Positions 8,702 through 17,490 of a DNA stretch of 64,000 nt are shown piece after piece. The DNA is from Bacillus thermozeamaize (GTDB taxonomy: Bacteria > Bacillota > Bacilli > ZCTH02-B2). Numbering within the stretch: the stretch's first letter is position 1; the number at the start of each line of letters is the position of its first letter. The notes below the pieces were generated by a model that saw only the letters and a program-made list of their open reading frames with translations, ran no database searches and was not told the origin of the DNA. The DNA lies in assembly GCA_002159075.1 (NCBI GenBank), contig LZRT01000080.1:1-64000 (forward strand). The letters run 5' to 3'. Both the position numbers and the translations under genes were made by a program.

Positions 8702-10450
8702 TCAAAACAACGATCGTTGTTTCTTCCGCCACCAGGAGCGTACGACTGCAACCCCTGCCGCAAGCAGCAATACCACAACCAGCACAACTTGGAATGCACC
8801 AGGCAATCCCACCAACACTCCTGAACGATACAGCAGACTGAAACTGATCAGGATGCTGGAGACAAAAATGGCCAGAGAAACACGGTTAAAAATGGTCAGC
8901 AGCGTGTTGCGGGTGGTCGCATCCATCTGAATCCGGATATTGAGACCCATCTCATTCCAGAACAAATGTTCAAGAAATTTGTTGAGCCTCCGGGGGAGCG
9001 TCCCAAGCAGCTTTCCTGTTTCTTGGACGAGGCTGGCATTTGAGCGGTAGTTGAAGCGCTTTTCCAAAATCGACTCCATGACCTGGACATCGGCGCTCTC
9101 CACCACCGTATGGTAACTGATTTCAGGGCACAGCCAGCGGGCCGTTCCTTCCGTCGCGGAAAACCCCTTGGCCCAAAGGGCCAGTCCGTTCGGAATCTTG
9201 CAATAGTTGGCCACACCGATGCGAATCAGGTTAAGCACCAAGGCCCCCCAGTTGTATTTCATATCCCCCTGCTCGCTGTTGACATAATGAATCATCATCG
9301 AGCGCAACTGATCCCGCAGTTTCACCGGATCGGTATAAATGGTCGGTTCGATGATGTCCATCGCACATTCCGTCGCATCTTCCGCCTGGTTTAATCGAAT
9401 ATGCATCAACATCCGGAAAATGGCCTGCGCGTGAAGCACATCCATTTTCCCGGTCATGCCCCAATCAATGACCACCGCCTTGCGCGTCTTGCGATCGATC
9501 AGGATATTGCTGCCGTGCGCATCGGCGTGGTAATGGCCGTTGGCCATCGAGAGAATGTAATAATGCGCCAGGTCCAGCATCACTTTCAAGCGTTCCTCAA
9601 AAGTGTAAAAATCCACAGGAAATTCTTTAATCGTCCAGCCATCGATAAATTCCATCACGAGAACATGCTTGGTAGCAAGGTAAACTTCCGGAACGCGAAT
9701 CCACTCGAAATCGTTTTCATATTGGCGATGTTCGTTCATCGTCCGTGCCTCGGCCCGCATGTCCAACTCTTTAAGTGAACTGGAATAATAATCCTCGACC
9801 AAGCCCGTCAAGTCCAAAGAGGCCCGCAGTTCTTCAGGCAAAAGGGCGTTCAGCCGCTTCACCAATTTCTTGATCACCACGATGTCGGTTTGAAACAACT
9901 TCTCCACAGTCGGACGAACCACTTTCACGGCCACGTCCTGGCCGCTTTTCATCTTGGCACGGTAGACTTGCGCCAACGAAGCGGAGCCTAATGGCCGGGG
10001 ATCGATCCATTCAAATGTTTGCAGCCCGTCTGGAAGCTCTTCTTCCAACATAAGCTGCAAGTAGCCAAACGGGAGAGGCGGCACCTCATCCAACAATTTT
10101 TCCAGCTCACGGGTGACCGGTTCGGGAAGAATGTCCTGTCGCGTTACCAGAACTTGCCCCAACTTGATAAAGGTAGGGCCCAGTTCTTCAAACGCCTCCC
10201 GTAACTTCATCCCCAACTGGCGCAAATTTTCCTCTTCCGTTTGATTCCGCTTTTTTTTGGAAAACAATGAAACGAGGCTGTTCTGCCGAAAAAAGTATCC
10301 CAAGCCATGCTTTGCAATCACCGCGAAAATCTTCCGCTGCCTGGAACGGGGATGGATGGCCCGCTTCTGGCGCTCAATCTCCTGGCGTATCTCTTTCAGT
10401 TGCTGGGCGGATATGATCGCTTCCTGTTCCTTCTCCAGCACAACCGCCAT
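8702..10450 (-). CDS. UbiB/ABC1 (AarF) family atypical kinase
   Basis: Membrane-associated atypical kinase/ATPase of about 582 residues. Family features are visible: the KxGQ motif (KLGQ near residue 96), the A-rich-loop equivalent (GSAS near 155), the ATP lysine in VAVKVV (176), an ELD segment near 228, the catalytic loop HADAHGSN (308-315) and DWG (329-331). Two hydrophobic helices close the protein (about 525-575), as in UbiB/COQ8. Family members help extract isoprenoid-quinone lipids from membranes. I choose the ATG at 10450 because GGAGGG lies eight bases upstream. The SCP2 gene immediately precedes it. Confidence 0.88.
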   Translation of the reverse strand: MAVVLEKEQEAIISAQQLKEIRQEIERQKRAIHPRSRQRKIFAVIAKHGLGYFFRQNSLVSLFSKKKRNQTEEENLRQLGMKLREAFEELGPTFIKLGQVLVTRQDILPEPVTRELEKLLDEVPPLPFGYLQLMLEEELPDGLQTFEWIDPRPLGSASLAQVYRAKMKSGQDVAVKVVRPTVEKLFQTDIVVIKKLVKRLNALLPEELRASLDLTGLVEDYYSSSLKELDMRAEARTMNEHRQYENDFEWIRVPEVYLATKHVLVMEFIDGWTIKEFPVDFYTFEERLKVMLDLAHYYILSMANGHYHADAHGSNILIDRKTRKAVVIDWGMTGKMDVLHAQAIFRMLMHIRLNQAEDATECAMDIIEPTIYTDPVKLRDQLRSMMIHYVNSEQGDMKYNWGALVLNLIRIGVANYCKIPNGLALWAKGFSATEGTARWLCPEISYHTVVESADVQVMESILEKRFNYRSNASLVQETGKLLGTLPRRLNKFLEHLFWNEMGLNIRIQMDATTRNTLLTIFNRVSLAIFVSSILISFSLLYRSGVLVGLPGAFQVVLVVVLLLAAGVAVVRSWWRKKQRSLF

Positions 10451-10488
10451 GACCACTCCCTCCTTCCTTCGCCCATCCTTTGCTCAAA

Positions 10489-10971
10489 TCAAGCCTCGAT
10501 CAAATCCTCCCGGCCAATGGCTTTCAGATGTTCCTTATAGCGCGGATAGAAGGAAGCCAAATGCGGCATCACTTGCAACGCCTTCATGAACATGCCGCTC
10601 GCCTTGATTTGCTGCGTAGCCATCGCTTGTGTCAGGTCCAGCTTGCCTTGCCAGAACCGGTTGGCCACCTCCGCATCCATTTCAAAAATCATCTCTGGCT
10701 TCAGATCCGTCTCGCCATACACTGACTCGATTCCGCCGTCTTCCCCTACAATCCAGGTAATGACGGCATCTGGACGACGATAGACAAATTGGACAATCGC
10801 GTCATGATCCTCGGAAGCAGATTCCTTGTACGCGGCAAGAATCGCTTTGGCCGGCACACTGTGCTTATTCTTCTCGCAAAAACCGCCAAAAACTTCATAT
10901 ACTTCTTGCGATGTCTGAAACCCTGCCACAGAGATTCCTCCTCCAAATGAAAAATCATGATCATCATTCAT
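10489..10971 (-). CDS. SCP2 sterol-carrier-domain lipid-binding protein
   Basis: Cytosolic protein of 160 residues with an SCP2-type fold (VEVDA-like strands, then MIFEMDAEVANRFWQGKLDLTQAMATQ and KASGMFMKAL read in pieces), a hydrophobic-cavity domain that binds lipids or acyl/isoprenoid molecules. Its ATG overlaps the stop of the preceding DUF6230-like gene (ATGA), so the two are translationally coupled. The UbiB-like kinase gene follows after about 38 bases. UbiJ, the SCP2-domain partner of UbiB in Proteobacteria, is the nearest functional parallel; the cargo here is unknown. Confidence 0.85.
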   Translation of the reverse strand: MNDDHDFSFGGGISVAGFQTSQEVYEVFGGFCEKNKHSVPAKAILAAYKESASEDHDAIVQFVYRRPDAVITWIVGEDGGIESVYGETDLKPEMIFEMDAEVANRFWQGKLDLTQAMATQQIKASGMFMKALQVMPHLASFYPRYKEHLKAIGREDLIEA

Positions 10972-12005
10972 TGAACGCGCGATGAAAGATGCCCTTCCCC
11001 AACGGTTAACACCAGATTGGGAATGACAATTTTTTTTGCTTGTAGACGATGGGTGTTCAGCTTCAACTGTTCAGCATCAAGCCTGGCTCCCAAATCAAGC
11101 AAAGATCCCAGAAAGATCAACAGATTTTTCTCAGGTTCCGTGTCCCAGAAATCACGCAATGTTATGGGAAGAAAACCTAACACCCTTGCCGTCATTTCTT
11201 TCGCATACAACTCGGAAACCTGCGTTTCAAGGTCACGATAGAATGGCGTTGTGCCGGTAATTTTCACTTCATCTGACGGGTTCCTTGTCGTAATCTGAAT
11301 GTGAAACCGGGTGCCGTCCGATGTCGTCAAGTTTTTGTAGAGGTTCAACCCCCGCAGGGTCACATTTTCAAGGCCGATCTTGGCCTGCGGCTCAGACCCT
11401 TTTTCCGAGGTTTCGCCATTCACCTTACCCATTGTCAAGTTATATCCTTGGAGTGAATTCACCTCGATCACGAACCCTCCCACCTGAGGTTCCTTTGGAA
11501 ACGGCCCGGGCGCAAAATGAAGTTTCGGCAACTCATGCTCCGGCGCCTTTTCGTCATCCTGCTCCTCATCAGGAGGTGTGTTACCCTCATTGGGAGGTGT
11601 ATCACCCTGGCTGGGGGGCGTGTCACCTTCATGGGCAGGTGTGTCACCTTCATTGGCAGGTGTGTCACCCTCGTTGGGAGGCAGGTCTCCATCCGGATTG
11701 TCCTGTTCGTCAGGAGTGGGAGAGCCTCCTGAACCGTTATCTGGATTATCGCTACCATCGCTCGGAGTTTGTTCTTCTTGCGCTGTTCCCACTGTGTCAT
11801 TCTCCGCTGATCGGGCAGGTGAAACTTGATTGGCAAATACAGGGACGGCGTAAATCCCCCCGGAAACCGTTAGAGCTCCAGAGAAGATGAGCGTCATCAG
11901 CGCGATACCACTAAACAAACATCTCGTTCCATAGGAAAAATGCCAACGCTTTGTGCAGCTCCGTTTCTTCACATGTCCCCCTCCCCGTCCAAACTGCTCC
12001 TGCAT
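10968..12005 (-). CDS. DUF6230-like exported protein with tandem PPNEGDT repeats
   Basis: Exported or membrane-anchored protein of about 345 residues. A basic N-terminus and one hydrophobic segment are followed by a low-complexity region built of repeats of about seven residues (PPNEGDT/PANEGDT/PAHEGDT/PPSQGDT) and then a C-terminal domain clearly related to the protein at 13188-13796. Shared pieces are GGFVI, GETSEK, GLNLxKxL and LNTHxLxAxxIxIP, typical of the DUF6230 group. Two starts are equally well placed: ATG 12005 (GGAGG seven bases upstream) and GTG 11972 (GGAGG then seven bases). The gene begins 34 bases after the membrane-protein stop and overlaps the SCP2 gene. Confidence 0.75.
   Translation of the reverse strand: MQEQFGRGGGHVKKRSCTKRWHFSYGTRCLFSGIALMTLIFSGALTVSGGIYAVPVFANQVSPARSAENDTVGTAQEEQTPSDGSDNPDNGSGGSPTPDEQDNPDGDLPPNEGDTPANEGDTPAHEGDTPPSQGDTPPNEGNTPPDEEQDDEKAPEHELPKLHFAPGPFPKEPQVGGFVIEVNSLQGYNLTMGKVNGETSEKGSEPQAKIGLENVTLRGLNLYKNLTTSDGTRFHIQITTRNPSDEVKITGTTPFYRDLETQVSELYAKEMTARVLGFLPITLRDFWDTEPEKNLLIFLGSLLDLGARLDAEQLKLNTHRLQAKKIVIPNLVLTVGEGHLSSRVQ
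11574..11690 (-). repeat. Degenerate 21-bp tandem repeats encoding PPNEGDT units
   Basis: About five imperfect 21-base units give the proline/acidic linker of the DUF6230-like protein. Third positions vary between units while the protein repeat is kept, so the array is not a recent slippage product. Confidence 0.75.
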
Positions 12006-12039
12006 CCCGTGTCCTCCAGAAGATAAACCTGATAAGCCG

Positions 12040-13044
12040 TTACTTCTCCGTCGCCCTTTGGGCATCTAACTCCGGAGAATCCGCCTCCTGGGATGCTGCC
12101 ACTTCACCTATCGCCTCGCCGTCACCAACCTTCTCCTCAGCCTGTTTCTCTTTGCTCTCATCCACCTCCTGGGCTTTCTGCTGCTGGCCGGCGGCACCTT
12201 GCCAGGAAGCAATCAGGCTGCCTGACAAAATTCCCAGCAACCCCCCGACAACCAACCCTCCGGTGGCACCTACAAAGGACAAAATGGAAAAAAAGATCAA
12301 GAGTCCGCCGAGCACCAGAGAAAACTTGGGATAAATAAGTGGAAGCACCGAAACCACCAGCATCAGCGCGCCAATGACCATGCCGGCCCACATCAAGCCG
12401 CTGCCGGGAAGGAACAGCAATGGCGCCACGTTGATTCCCACCCACAACACCAAGCCGCCGCTCAAGATGCCGAGTAAACTTGCAAACAGCGGGCGGTTGT
12501 GGTTACGGGAAAAAATGATTCCGGGCAACAACGCAAAAAATCCGGCAACGAGAAAAGGCAGCGTAAAATATAGAACACCTTGCAACCATGTTCCTTTTTC
12601 GGTGATTGCAGCTGCCAATTCAAATCCAAGCCAAGCGCCAAGCAAACTCAAAAGGAAAAAGACGCTCATTTCACCCCGGTACGCAACATACCACCGAGCC
12701 TTTTGAAGACGGGAAATGACAAAAGCCCAACCTGCCGCAAACCAAACCACACCCCACAGGGCACCCAGGAAGATCCCAAGATGAAAGAAGCCAATCCAGG
12801 CATACAAATGCCCGCCAAGCAATATGCCAGGGAGAATTCCCGCCACCCCGGCGTGAATCGCCCTGCGAAAGCGCTCGTAGCGCTGCCCCAGCCAAGCCAA
12901 CAAACCACCTGACAAGAGAAGACCTGCCAAAGCATAAATACCGGTTCCTTGCAATGAGCTTCGCAAGATGATGCCGCCCAAAAAACTGCCAATCAACAGA
13001 CCAGACAACCCCATCTGCACATATGTGCCAACACTTCGCAACAC
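12040..13044 (-). CDS. Polytopic membrane protein, DUF6114-like
   Basis: Integral membrane protein of 334 residues with roughly nine or ten hydrophobic helices and a charged, alanine/glutamate-rich cytosolic-looking tail (about residues 285-334). The last helices before the tail (GLMWAGMVIGALML, then GGLVVGGLLGILSG) resemble DUF6114 proteins, which in actinomycetes are encoded next to DUF6230 proteins. GTG start with GAGGGGG eight bases upstream. It lies between the two DUF6230-like genes, and together they look like an envelope module. Family assignment comes from recall of gene neighbourhoods and short motifs, so it is moderate. Confidence 0.7.
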   Translation of the reverse strand: MLRSVGTYVQMGLSGLLIGSFLGGIILRSSLQGTGIYALAGLLLSGGLLAWLGQRYERFRRAIHAGVAGILPGILLGGHLYAWIGFFHLGIFLGALWGVVWFAAGWAFVISRLQKARWYVAYRGEMSVFFLLSLLGAWLGFELAAAITEKGTWLQGVLYFTLPFLVAGFFALLPGIIFSRNHNRPLFASLLGILSGGLVLWVGINVAPLLFLPGSGLMWAGMVIGALMLVVSVLPLIYPKFSLVLGGLLIFFSILSFVGATGGLVVGGLLGILSGSLIASWQGAAGQQQKAQEVDESKEKQAEEKVGDGEAIGEVAASQEADSPELDAQRATEK

Positions 13045-13105
13045 GGGCAGTCCCCCTCAGGACGAAAACTCCAACCTGTAATCACTTTCATAACAAAGAA
13101 TCGAA

Positions 13106-13150
13106 GACCCATGACGGCCGGACATACGCTGGCAAACGCTGTCATGGGTC
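13106..13150 (-). terminator. Intra-operon hairpin (attenuator or partial terminator)
   Basis: A perfect 10-bp stem (GACCCATGAC with GTCATGGGTC) and 25-base loop lies between the first DUF6230-like gene and the membrane gene. The 3' flank on the minus strand (TTCGATTCTTTG) is only weakly T-rich, so partial termination or message stabilisation is more likely than full termination. Confidence 0.5.
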
Positions 13151-13187
13151 GAATCTCCGATCCATTAGATGAATAAAAGAGCAGAAC

Positions 13188-13796
13188 TTAAAAATCTCCG
13201 CCAATCAATTTTCCATTGGCGTCATAGGCCTTGATTTTTAACTTCATCCCTGGAATAGCGATGGACTGGGCCACCAGGCTGTGGGTATTCAATTCGGCCT
13301 TGGTCAGTGTCAATTTCGGAGCTTCCATGCCCAATTTGTTTAACGGGTTGTCACTGTGTTTTTCTTTTACATCCAATGTATCAAATTCCGCACGATCAGC
13401 AGCCAGACCGGAGATACGCAATTTCAGTCCTTGACCCACAACATCCTGGGTGGCCGTAATTTCGACAAGGACTTTATGAATCCCATAGTTTCCCAGAGCC
13501 CCCGATACATCCAGATCTTTCGAAAGATTCAATCCACTGATGGTCGCACTACTCAAGTCGACCGCGGCTTGCGGCCAGGACGGTTTTTCCGATGTTTCTC
13601 CGAGCGACGGATAAAGTTTGAATCCATCACCGACAATTTTGTCGGCCGCAATGACGAAACCGCCGATCCCAGCCACTGGAAAAGCCGCAAAGACAGTGCC
13701 GGTCAGAAGCAGGGCAGCCAAGAGAGCAATCAGCGCTGCGTAACCCACACCCCCCATGATCAAAAATCGTTTCCGATCAATGTGCAAAACTCCCAT
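13188..13796 (-). CDS. DUF6230-like exported protein (first gene of the operon)
   Basis: Protein of 202 residues with a basic start and one hydrophobic segment (ALIALLAALLLTGTVFA, about residues 18-35), then an extracytoplasmic domain rich in beta strands. GGFVIAADKI, GETSEK, SGLNLSKDL and LNTHSLVAQSIAIP define the fold it shares with the larger protein at 10968-12005. Relatives in actinomycetes are annotated DUF6230, sometimes loosely as cholesterol esterase, but no hydrolase triad is visible. A strong AAGAAAGGGGTC RBS precedes the ATG. It is the promoter-proximal gene, and the hairpin at 13106-13150 could make it the most abundant product. Confidence 0.78.
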   Translation of the reverse strand: MGVLHIDRKRFLIMGGVGYAALIALLAALLLTGTVFAAFPVAGIGGFVIAADKIVGDGFKLYPSLGETSEKPSWPQAAVDLSSATISGLNLSKDLDVSGALGNYGIHKVLVEITATQDVVGQGLKLRISGLAADRAEFDTLDVKEKHSDNPLNKLGMEAPKLTLTKAELNTHSLVAQSIAIPGMKLKIKAYDANGKLIGGDF

Positions 13797-14011
13797 CTTT
13801 TGACCCCTTTCTTGATTTCATTTTTTAAAACGCTTACTTTTTGATCTAAATCGCTGACCTCGCTCCAGTACAATTTTCTTCTAGACCGAGTGAATCACTA
13901 CAAGCGTATTTACCACTCAATCCTTCCCTGACATCACCTCCATTTCGCTAAAAGCTGATGTTACTGTCTGTCATTGCTGTCATCGGTGCCACGCTGCTGT
14001 CACAAATGCAA

Positions 14012-14030
14012 ATTGTACTTTTCATACAAT
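14012..14030 (-). promoter_or_regulatory. Inverted repeat in the leader of the DUF6230 operon
   Basis: ATTGTA and TACAAT form perfect 6-base arms around seven bases, about 30 bases downstream of the -10 box. It could be an operator; no candidate regulator is adjacent. The rest of 13797-14011 holds no gene. Confidence 0.4.
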
Positions 14031-14056
14031 ATTTTATCTTTTGTTTCCTACGACGA

Positions 14057-14085
14057 ATTATAAAATCATGCCATTCTGCAAACAA
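14057..14085 (-). promoter_or_regulatory. Promoter of the DUF6230-SCP2-UbiB operon
   Basis: TTGTTT (14085-14080) and TATAAT (14062-14057) are spaced 17 bases on the minus strand, leaving a leader of about 250 bases before the first start codon. Confidence 0.6.
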
Positions 14086-14168
14086 TCCCCACAATTGAGG
14101 GATTTTGCATCCGCTTGAGCCGAAAAAAATCCGTCATTTTGTCGAAGCATAAGAAAACGAAAATAAAA

Positions 14169-14195
14169 AACAGGAGCTCTGGATTGGCTCCTGTT
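14169..14195 (-). terminator. Terminator of proBAC
   Basis: AACAGGAGC and GCTCCTGTT form a 9-bp stem with a 9-base loop, followed on the minus strand by TTTTATTTT, immediately after the proC stop. Confidence 0.85.
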
Positions 14196-14200
14196 CATGT

Positions 14201-15010
14201 TCAGATACCCAACTCTCGCGAACGGGAAACAGCCGCCTTGACTGCCTCCCGCAAAGCTTCGTGGAAACCGCATTCGGCAAGACGGGCCAAACCGGCCATC
14301 GTCGTGCCGCCAGGCGAAGTCACCCGTTCCCGGAGCGCCTCTGGCCGCTCACCGCTTTCTTCCAACATCCTGGCTGCACCAATAAAGGTTTGCCGGCTTA
14401 ACTGACGGGCTATCTCAGGGGACAAGCCCAACTCCATCCCGGCCTTTTCCAGGGTCTCGACCATCGCATAAAAATAGGCCGGGCCACTGCCAGCCACACC
14501 CGTCACCACATCCATTTGCCACTCCTCGACCCACACCAGCTGGCCCATGGCATGGAATATTTTTTCTGTCCAGCGCTTCTGGCTTTCTCCGGCATAACGT
14601 CCCAAGCAGGCGGCCGTCGCGGAATAACCTACGGCAGCTGACGTGTTTGGCATCGCGCGGATCACAGGAATGGACAAGCCGCTTTGTTCCTCCAGCCAGG
14701 CCGTGGATATGCCGGCGGCAACTGACAGCAGCGTCTGGCTCGGACTCAGATGTTGCCGGATCGCCGCGATGGCTTCCGGCATATCTTTTGGTTTCATTGC
14801 CAGGACCAAATGACTGCATTGCTTCAAAAAAGCCTCTCTGTCTGTCTCGATCCGGACGCCGTAACGCTCTGTCAAGTGCTTCAAGCGGTCGCGGTTGCTG
14901 CGGTTGGTCACGATGATCGACTCCGGCAAGTATACCTTGTTTTTCAGCAACCCAGCGATCATCGCCTCGGCCATTGAGCCGGCGCCTAAAAAGCCTATCG
15001 TTTCATTCAC
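14201..15010 (-). CDS. proC: Pyrroline-5-carboxylate reductase
   Basis: Last step of proline synthesis: NAD(P)H reduction of pyrroline-5-carboxylate. About 269 residues with the N-terminal Rossmann motif (GFLGAGSMAEAMI) and the C-terminal signature region (GSGPAYFYAMVETLEKAG, later TSPGGTTMAGL). I prefer the GTG at 15010, seven bases after GGGGGGAG, over the TTG at 15016 that touches the RBS. It is the third gene of proB-proA-proC; a terminator follows directly. Supply and demand are linked by the proline-type T-box before proB. Confidence 0.93.
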   Translation of the reverse strand: MNETIGFLGAGSMAEAMIAGLLKNKVYLPESIIVTNRSNRDRLKHLTERYGVRIETDREAFLKQCSHLVLAMKPKDMPEAIAAIRQHLSPSQTLLSVAAGISTAWLEEQSGLSIPVIRAMPNTSAAVGYSATAACLGRYAGESQKRWTEKIFHAMGQLVWVEEWQMDVVTGVAGSGPAYFYAMVETLEKAGMELGLSPEIARQLSRQTFIGAARMLEESGERPEALRERVTSPGGTTMAGLARLAECGFHEALREAVKAAVSRSRELGI

Positions 15011-15052
15011 ATCCAACTCCCCCCTTTGTGTCGTAGTCCGAGGTCACCTGTC

Positions 15053-16303
15053 CTACTGCCGAATCTGTCCATCGCCCCGCACCACATATTTGTATGTGGT
15101 CAAGGCTTCCAGTCCCATCGGCCCGCGCGCATGCAATTTCTGCGTGCTGATCCCGATTTCCGCGCCAAAACCAAATTCAAACCCGTCGCTGAATCGCGTC
15201 GAGACGTTGTGATAGACGACGGCAGCATCCACCTCGTTTAAAAAGCGCTCTGCTTCTCCGGCATCAGAGGTGACAATCCCCTCCGAATGATTCGTGCCAT
15301 ACCGGTTGATATGTGCGATCGCTTCATCCAGGCTTTCCACGACCTTGACAGCCAGGATCAAGTCCAGATACTCCGTCGCCCAGTCTTCCTCCGTCGCCTC
15401 AAGCATCGATGGCACCAGCTGGCGGGCAACCGGGCAACCCTTCAACAACACACCTTTCTCCTCTAACTTCGCCGCCAGCTGGGGAAGGTGTGAGGCGGCC
15501 CATTCGCGGTCGACAAGCAAGGTTTCGATGGCGTTGCAGACGCTCGGGCGTTGCGTCTTGGCATTGACGGCGAGCGAAATGGCCATCTCTGGCACGGCCG
15601 AGCGGGCGACATAGAGGTGGCAATTGCCAACGCCGGTCTCGATGACCGGCACTTTCGACTCGTTCACCACCCGCTGGATCAAACCTGCACCGCCACGGGG
15701 AATCACCACATCCAGATACCCCCGCAACTGCAACATCTCCTGCACCACTTGCCGATCCGTCGATTCAACCAGTTGCACCGCATCCGGTGTTACCCCTGCC
15801 TGGCGCAATCCTTCCTGCAAGATGGCGACCAGCCGGCGGTTGGAGGACACTGCGTCACTTCCTCCTCGCAACATCACCGCATTGCCGGTCTTCAAACAAA
15901 GGCCCGCCGCGTCGACCGTGACATTGGGCCGCGATTCGTAGATCATCCCGATGACACCCAAAGGAACGGCCACCTTTTGCAGCCGCATTCCGTTGGGACG
16001 CTCCCATTCCGCAAGCACCGCCCCCACCGGATCCGGCAAAGCGGCAATCTGGCGCAAACCCTCGGCCATCGCCCGTATCCTCTCCGGTGTCAGCCGCAGT
16101 CGATCCATCAGGCTTTTGGCCATGCCGGAAGCCTCTCCACGCTCGAGATCCTCCGCATTGGCCGCCAGGATCTCCTGTTGACGGTTCTCCAGCATCGCAG
16201 CCATGGCATGAAGCGCCTGATTTTTCTGCTCCGTCGTGTATTTGGCCAACTGCCGGGATGCGCTCCGCAGGCGCTCTGCCTGGCGGATCAATTCCTCTCT
16301 CAT
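15053..16303 (-). CDS. proA: Gamma-glutamyl phosphate reductase
   Basis: Second step of proline synthesis: NADPH reduction of gamma-glutamyl phosphate to glutamate semialdehyde. About 416 residues of the aldehyde dehydrogenase superfamily, with the ProA N-terminal substrate region (GVIGMIYESRPNVTVDAA), the cofactor segment (LRGGSDAVSSNR) and the region carrying the catalytic cysteine (KTQRPSVCNAIETLLVD). Start chosen at ATG 16303 because GGAGG lies eight bases upstream; 16306 and 16318 are in-frame alternatives. proB lies about 25 bases upstream. Confidence 0.94.
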   Translation of the reverse strand: MREELIRQAERLRSASRQLAKYTTEQKNQALHAMAAMLENRQQEILAANAEDLERGEASGMAKSLMDRLRLTPERIRAMAEGLRQIAALPDPVGAVLAEWERPNGMRLQKVAVPLGVIGMIYESRPNVTVDAAGLCLKTGNAVMLRGGSDAVSSNRRLVAILQEGLRQAGVTPDAVQLVESTDRQVVQEMLQLRGYLDVVIPRGGAGLIQRVVNESKVPVIETGVGNCHLYVARSAVPEMAISLAVNAKTQRPSVCNAIETLLVDREWAASHLPQLAAKLEEKGVLLKGCPVARQLVPSMLEATEEDWATEYLDLILAVKVVESLDEAIAHINRYGTNHSEGIVTSDAGEAERFLNEVDAAVVYHNVSTRFSDGFEFGFGAEIGISTQKLHARGPMGLEALTTYKYVVRGDGQIRQ

Positions 16304-16328
16304 CATTTCTCCCTCCATTCATTGCTCA

Positions 16329-17453
16329 TCATGACCTTTGGACACTTTCCTTCTCCACCAACAGCACCAGCTGATCCCGGTGAATGACCGGTTCGGCAGG
16401 CATGTTCAGCTGCGCTTCGATCTCTTCGGAACGCTTACCCTTGAGCTGTTCCAGCTGTTGGCTGGAGTAGCGTGTAATCCCTTTGCCGATTGGCTCGCCC
16501 CGGTACGTGATCAGCACCACCTCACCAGCTGCAAATTCCCCGGATACCGTGCGGATCCCGGAAGCCAACAAGCTCTTCCCTTGGGACAACAGTGCTTTGG
16601 CCGCACCGTCATCCACGCCAAGCTTCCCTGCCTCTTGTGTCATAAAGCGAAGCCATTGCTTGCGATTCGGCAACGGCTCACCTGAGGCGCTAAAATAGGT
16701 GCCCCTGGCCCGGCCGTGATACGCATCGCGCACGATTCCGGGCCGGTCTGCACGGCCCAAAAAAACCGGCACGCCTGAGGCGGTGGCGATTTTGGCCGCT
16801 TCCACCTTGGAACGCATCCCGCCGGTTCCAAACGGACTCCCTGCATCTCCGGCCATCCGTTCGATTTCCGGTGTGATGTGCGGCACATCGCTAATCAGTT
16901 TCGCTTCGCGCACTTCGTGGGGGTTGGCGTCATACAGCCCATCCACATCAGAAAGCAGGATCAGCAAATCCGCCTTGACCATTCCTGCCACCAGCGCAGA
17001 AAGGCGATCGTTATCGCCGAATGTCAACTCGTCTACACTGACTGTATCGTTTTCATTGATAATCGGCAAGATCCTCTTTCGGAGCAATAGCATCAGCGTA
17101 TTAAAGGCGTTCACATACCGCGTGCGGTCGGAAAAGTCGCTCCGGTTCAGCAAGATCTGCGCGGCAGTAATCCCATGCTGCTGCAGCCGGTGCGTATACT
17201 CTTCGATCAGGATGCCTTGCCCCACTGCGGCAGCCGCTTGACGCGCCGCAATGGAACGGGGACGCCGGCGAAACCCCAACTTGTTGAAACCGGCCGCCAC
17301 GGCCCCGGAAGAAACCAGGAGCAACGACACCCCATCCCGGTATAATCCGGCCAGTTCATCGACGATATGTTGCAATTTGTCCCGATCCAGCCCCCCAGAC
17401 GGATTGCTCAAGGAACTGCTTCCTACTTTCACGACTACCACAGCCACGTCCAT
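16329..17453 (-). CDS. proB: Glutamate 5-kinase with PUA domain
   Basis: First, usually feedback-inhibited step of proline synthesis: ATP-dependent phosphorylation of glutamate. 374 residues: an amino-acid kinase domain (VVVKVGSSSL at the start, NENDTVSVDELTFGDND in the middle, then SPFGTGGMRSK) and a C-terminal PUA domain of about 90 residues (VSGEFAAGEVVLITYRG). The ATG at 17453 is close to its GGGGTGG; the GTG six bases on is an alternative. Expression is controlled by the T-box leader upstream. Confidence 0.94.
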   Translation of the reverse strand: MDVAVVVVKVGSSSLSNPSGGLDRDKLQHIVDELAGLYRDGVSLLLVSSGAVAAGFNKLGFRRRPRSIAARQAAAAVGQGILIEEYTHRLQQHGITAAQILLNRSDFSDRTRYVNAFNTLMLLLRKRILPIINENDTVSVDELTFGDNDRLSALVAGMVKADLLILLSDVDGLYDANPHEVREAKLISDVPHITPEIERMAGDAGSPFGTGGMRSKVEAAKIATASGVPVFLGRADRPGIVRDAYHGRARGTYFSASGEPLPNRKQWLRFMTQEAGKLGVDDGAAKALLSQGKSLLASGIRTVSGEFAAGEVVLITYRGEPIGKGITRYSSQQLEQLKGKRSEEIEAQLNMPAEPVIHRDQLVLLVEKESVQRS

Positions 17454-17490
17454 TCCACCCCATTATGCAAAATCCTCTGTCCAATACAAA

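Noticed and set aside
11574-11690. Short regular repeats considered as a CRISPR array
   Set aside because: The 21-bp units are contiguous without spacers and encode a protein repeat.
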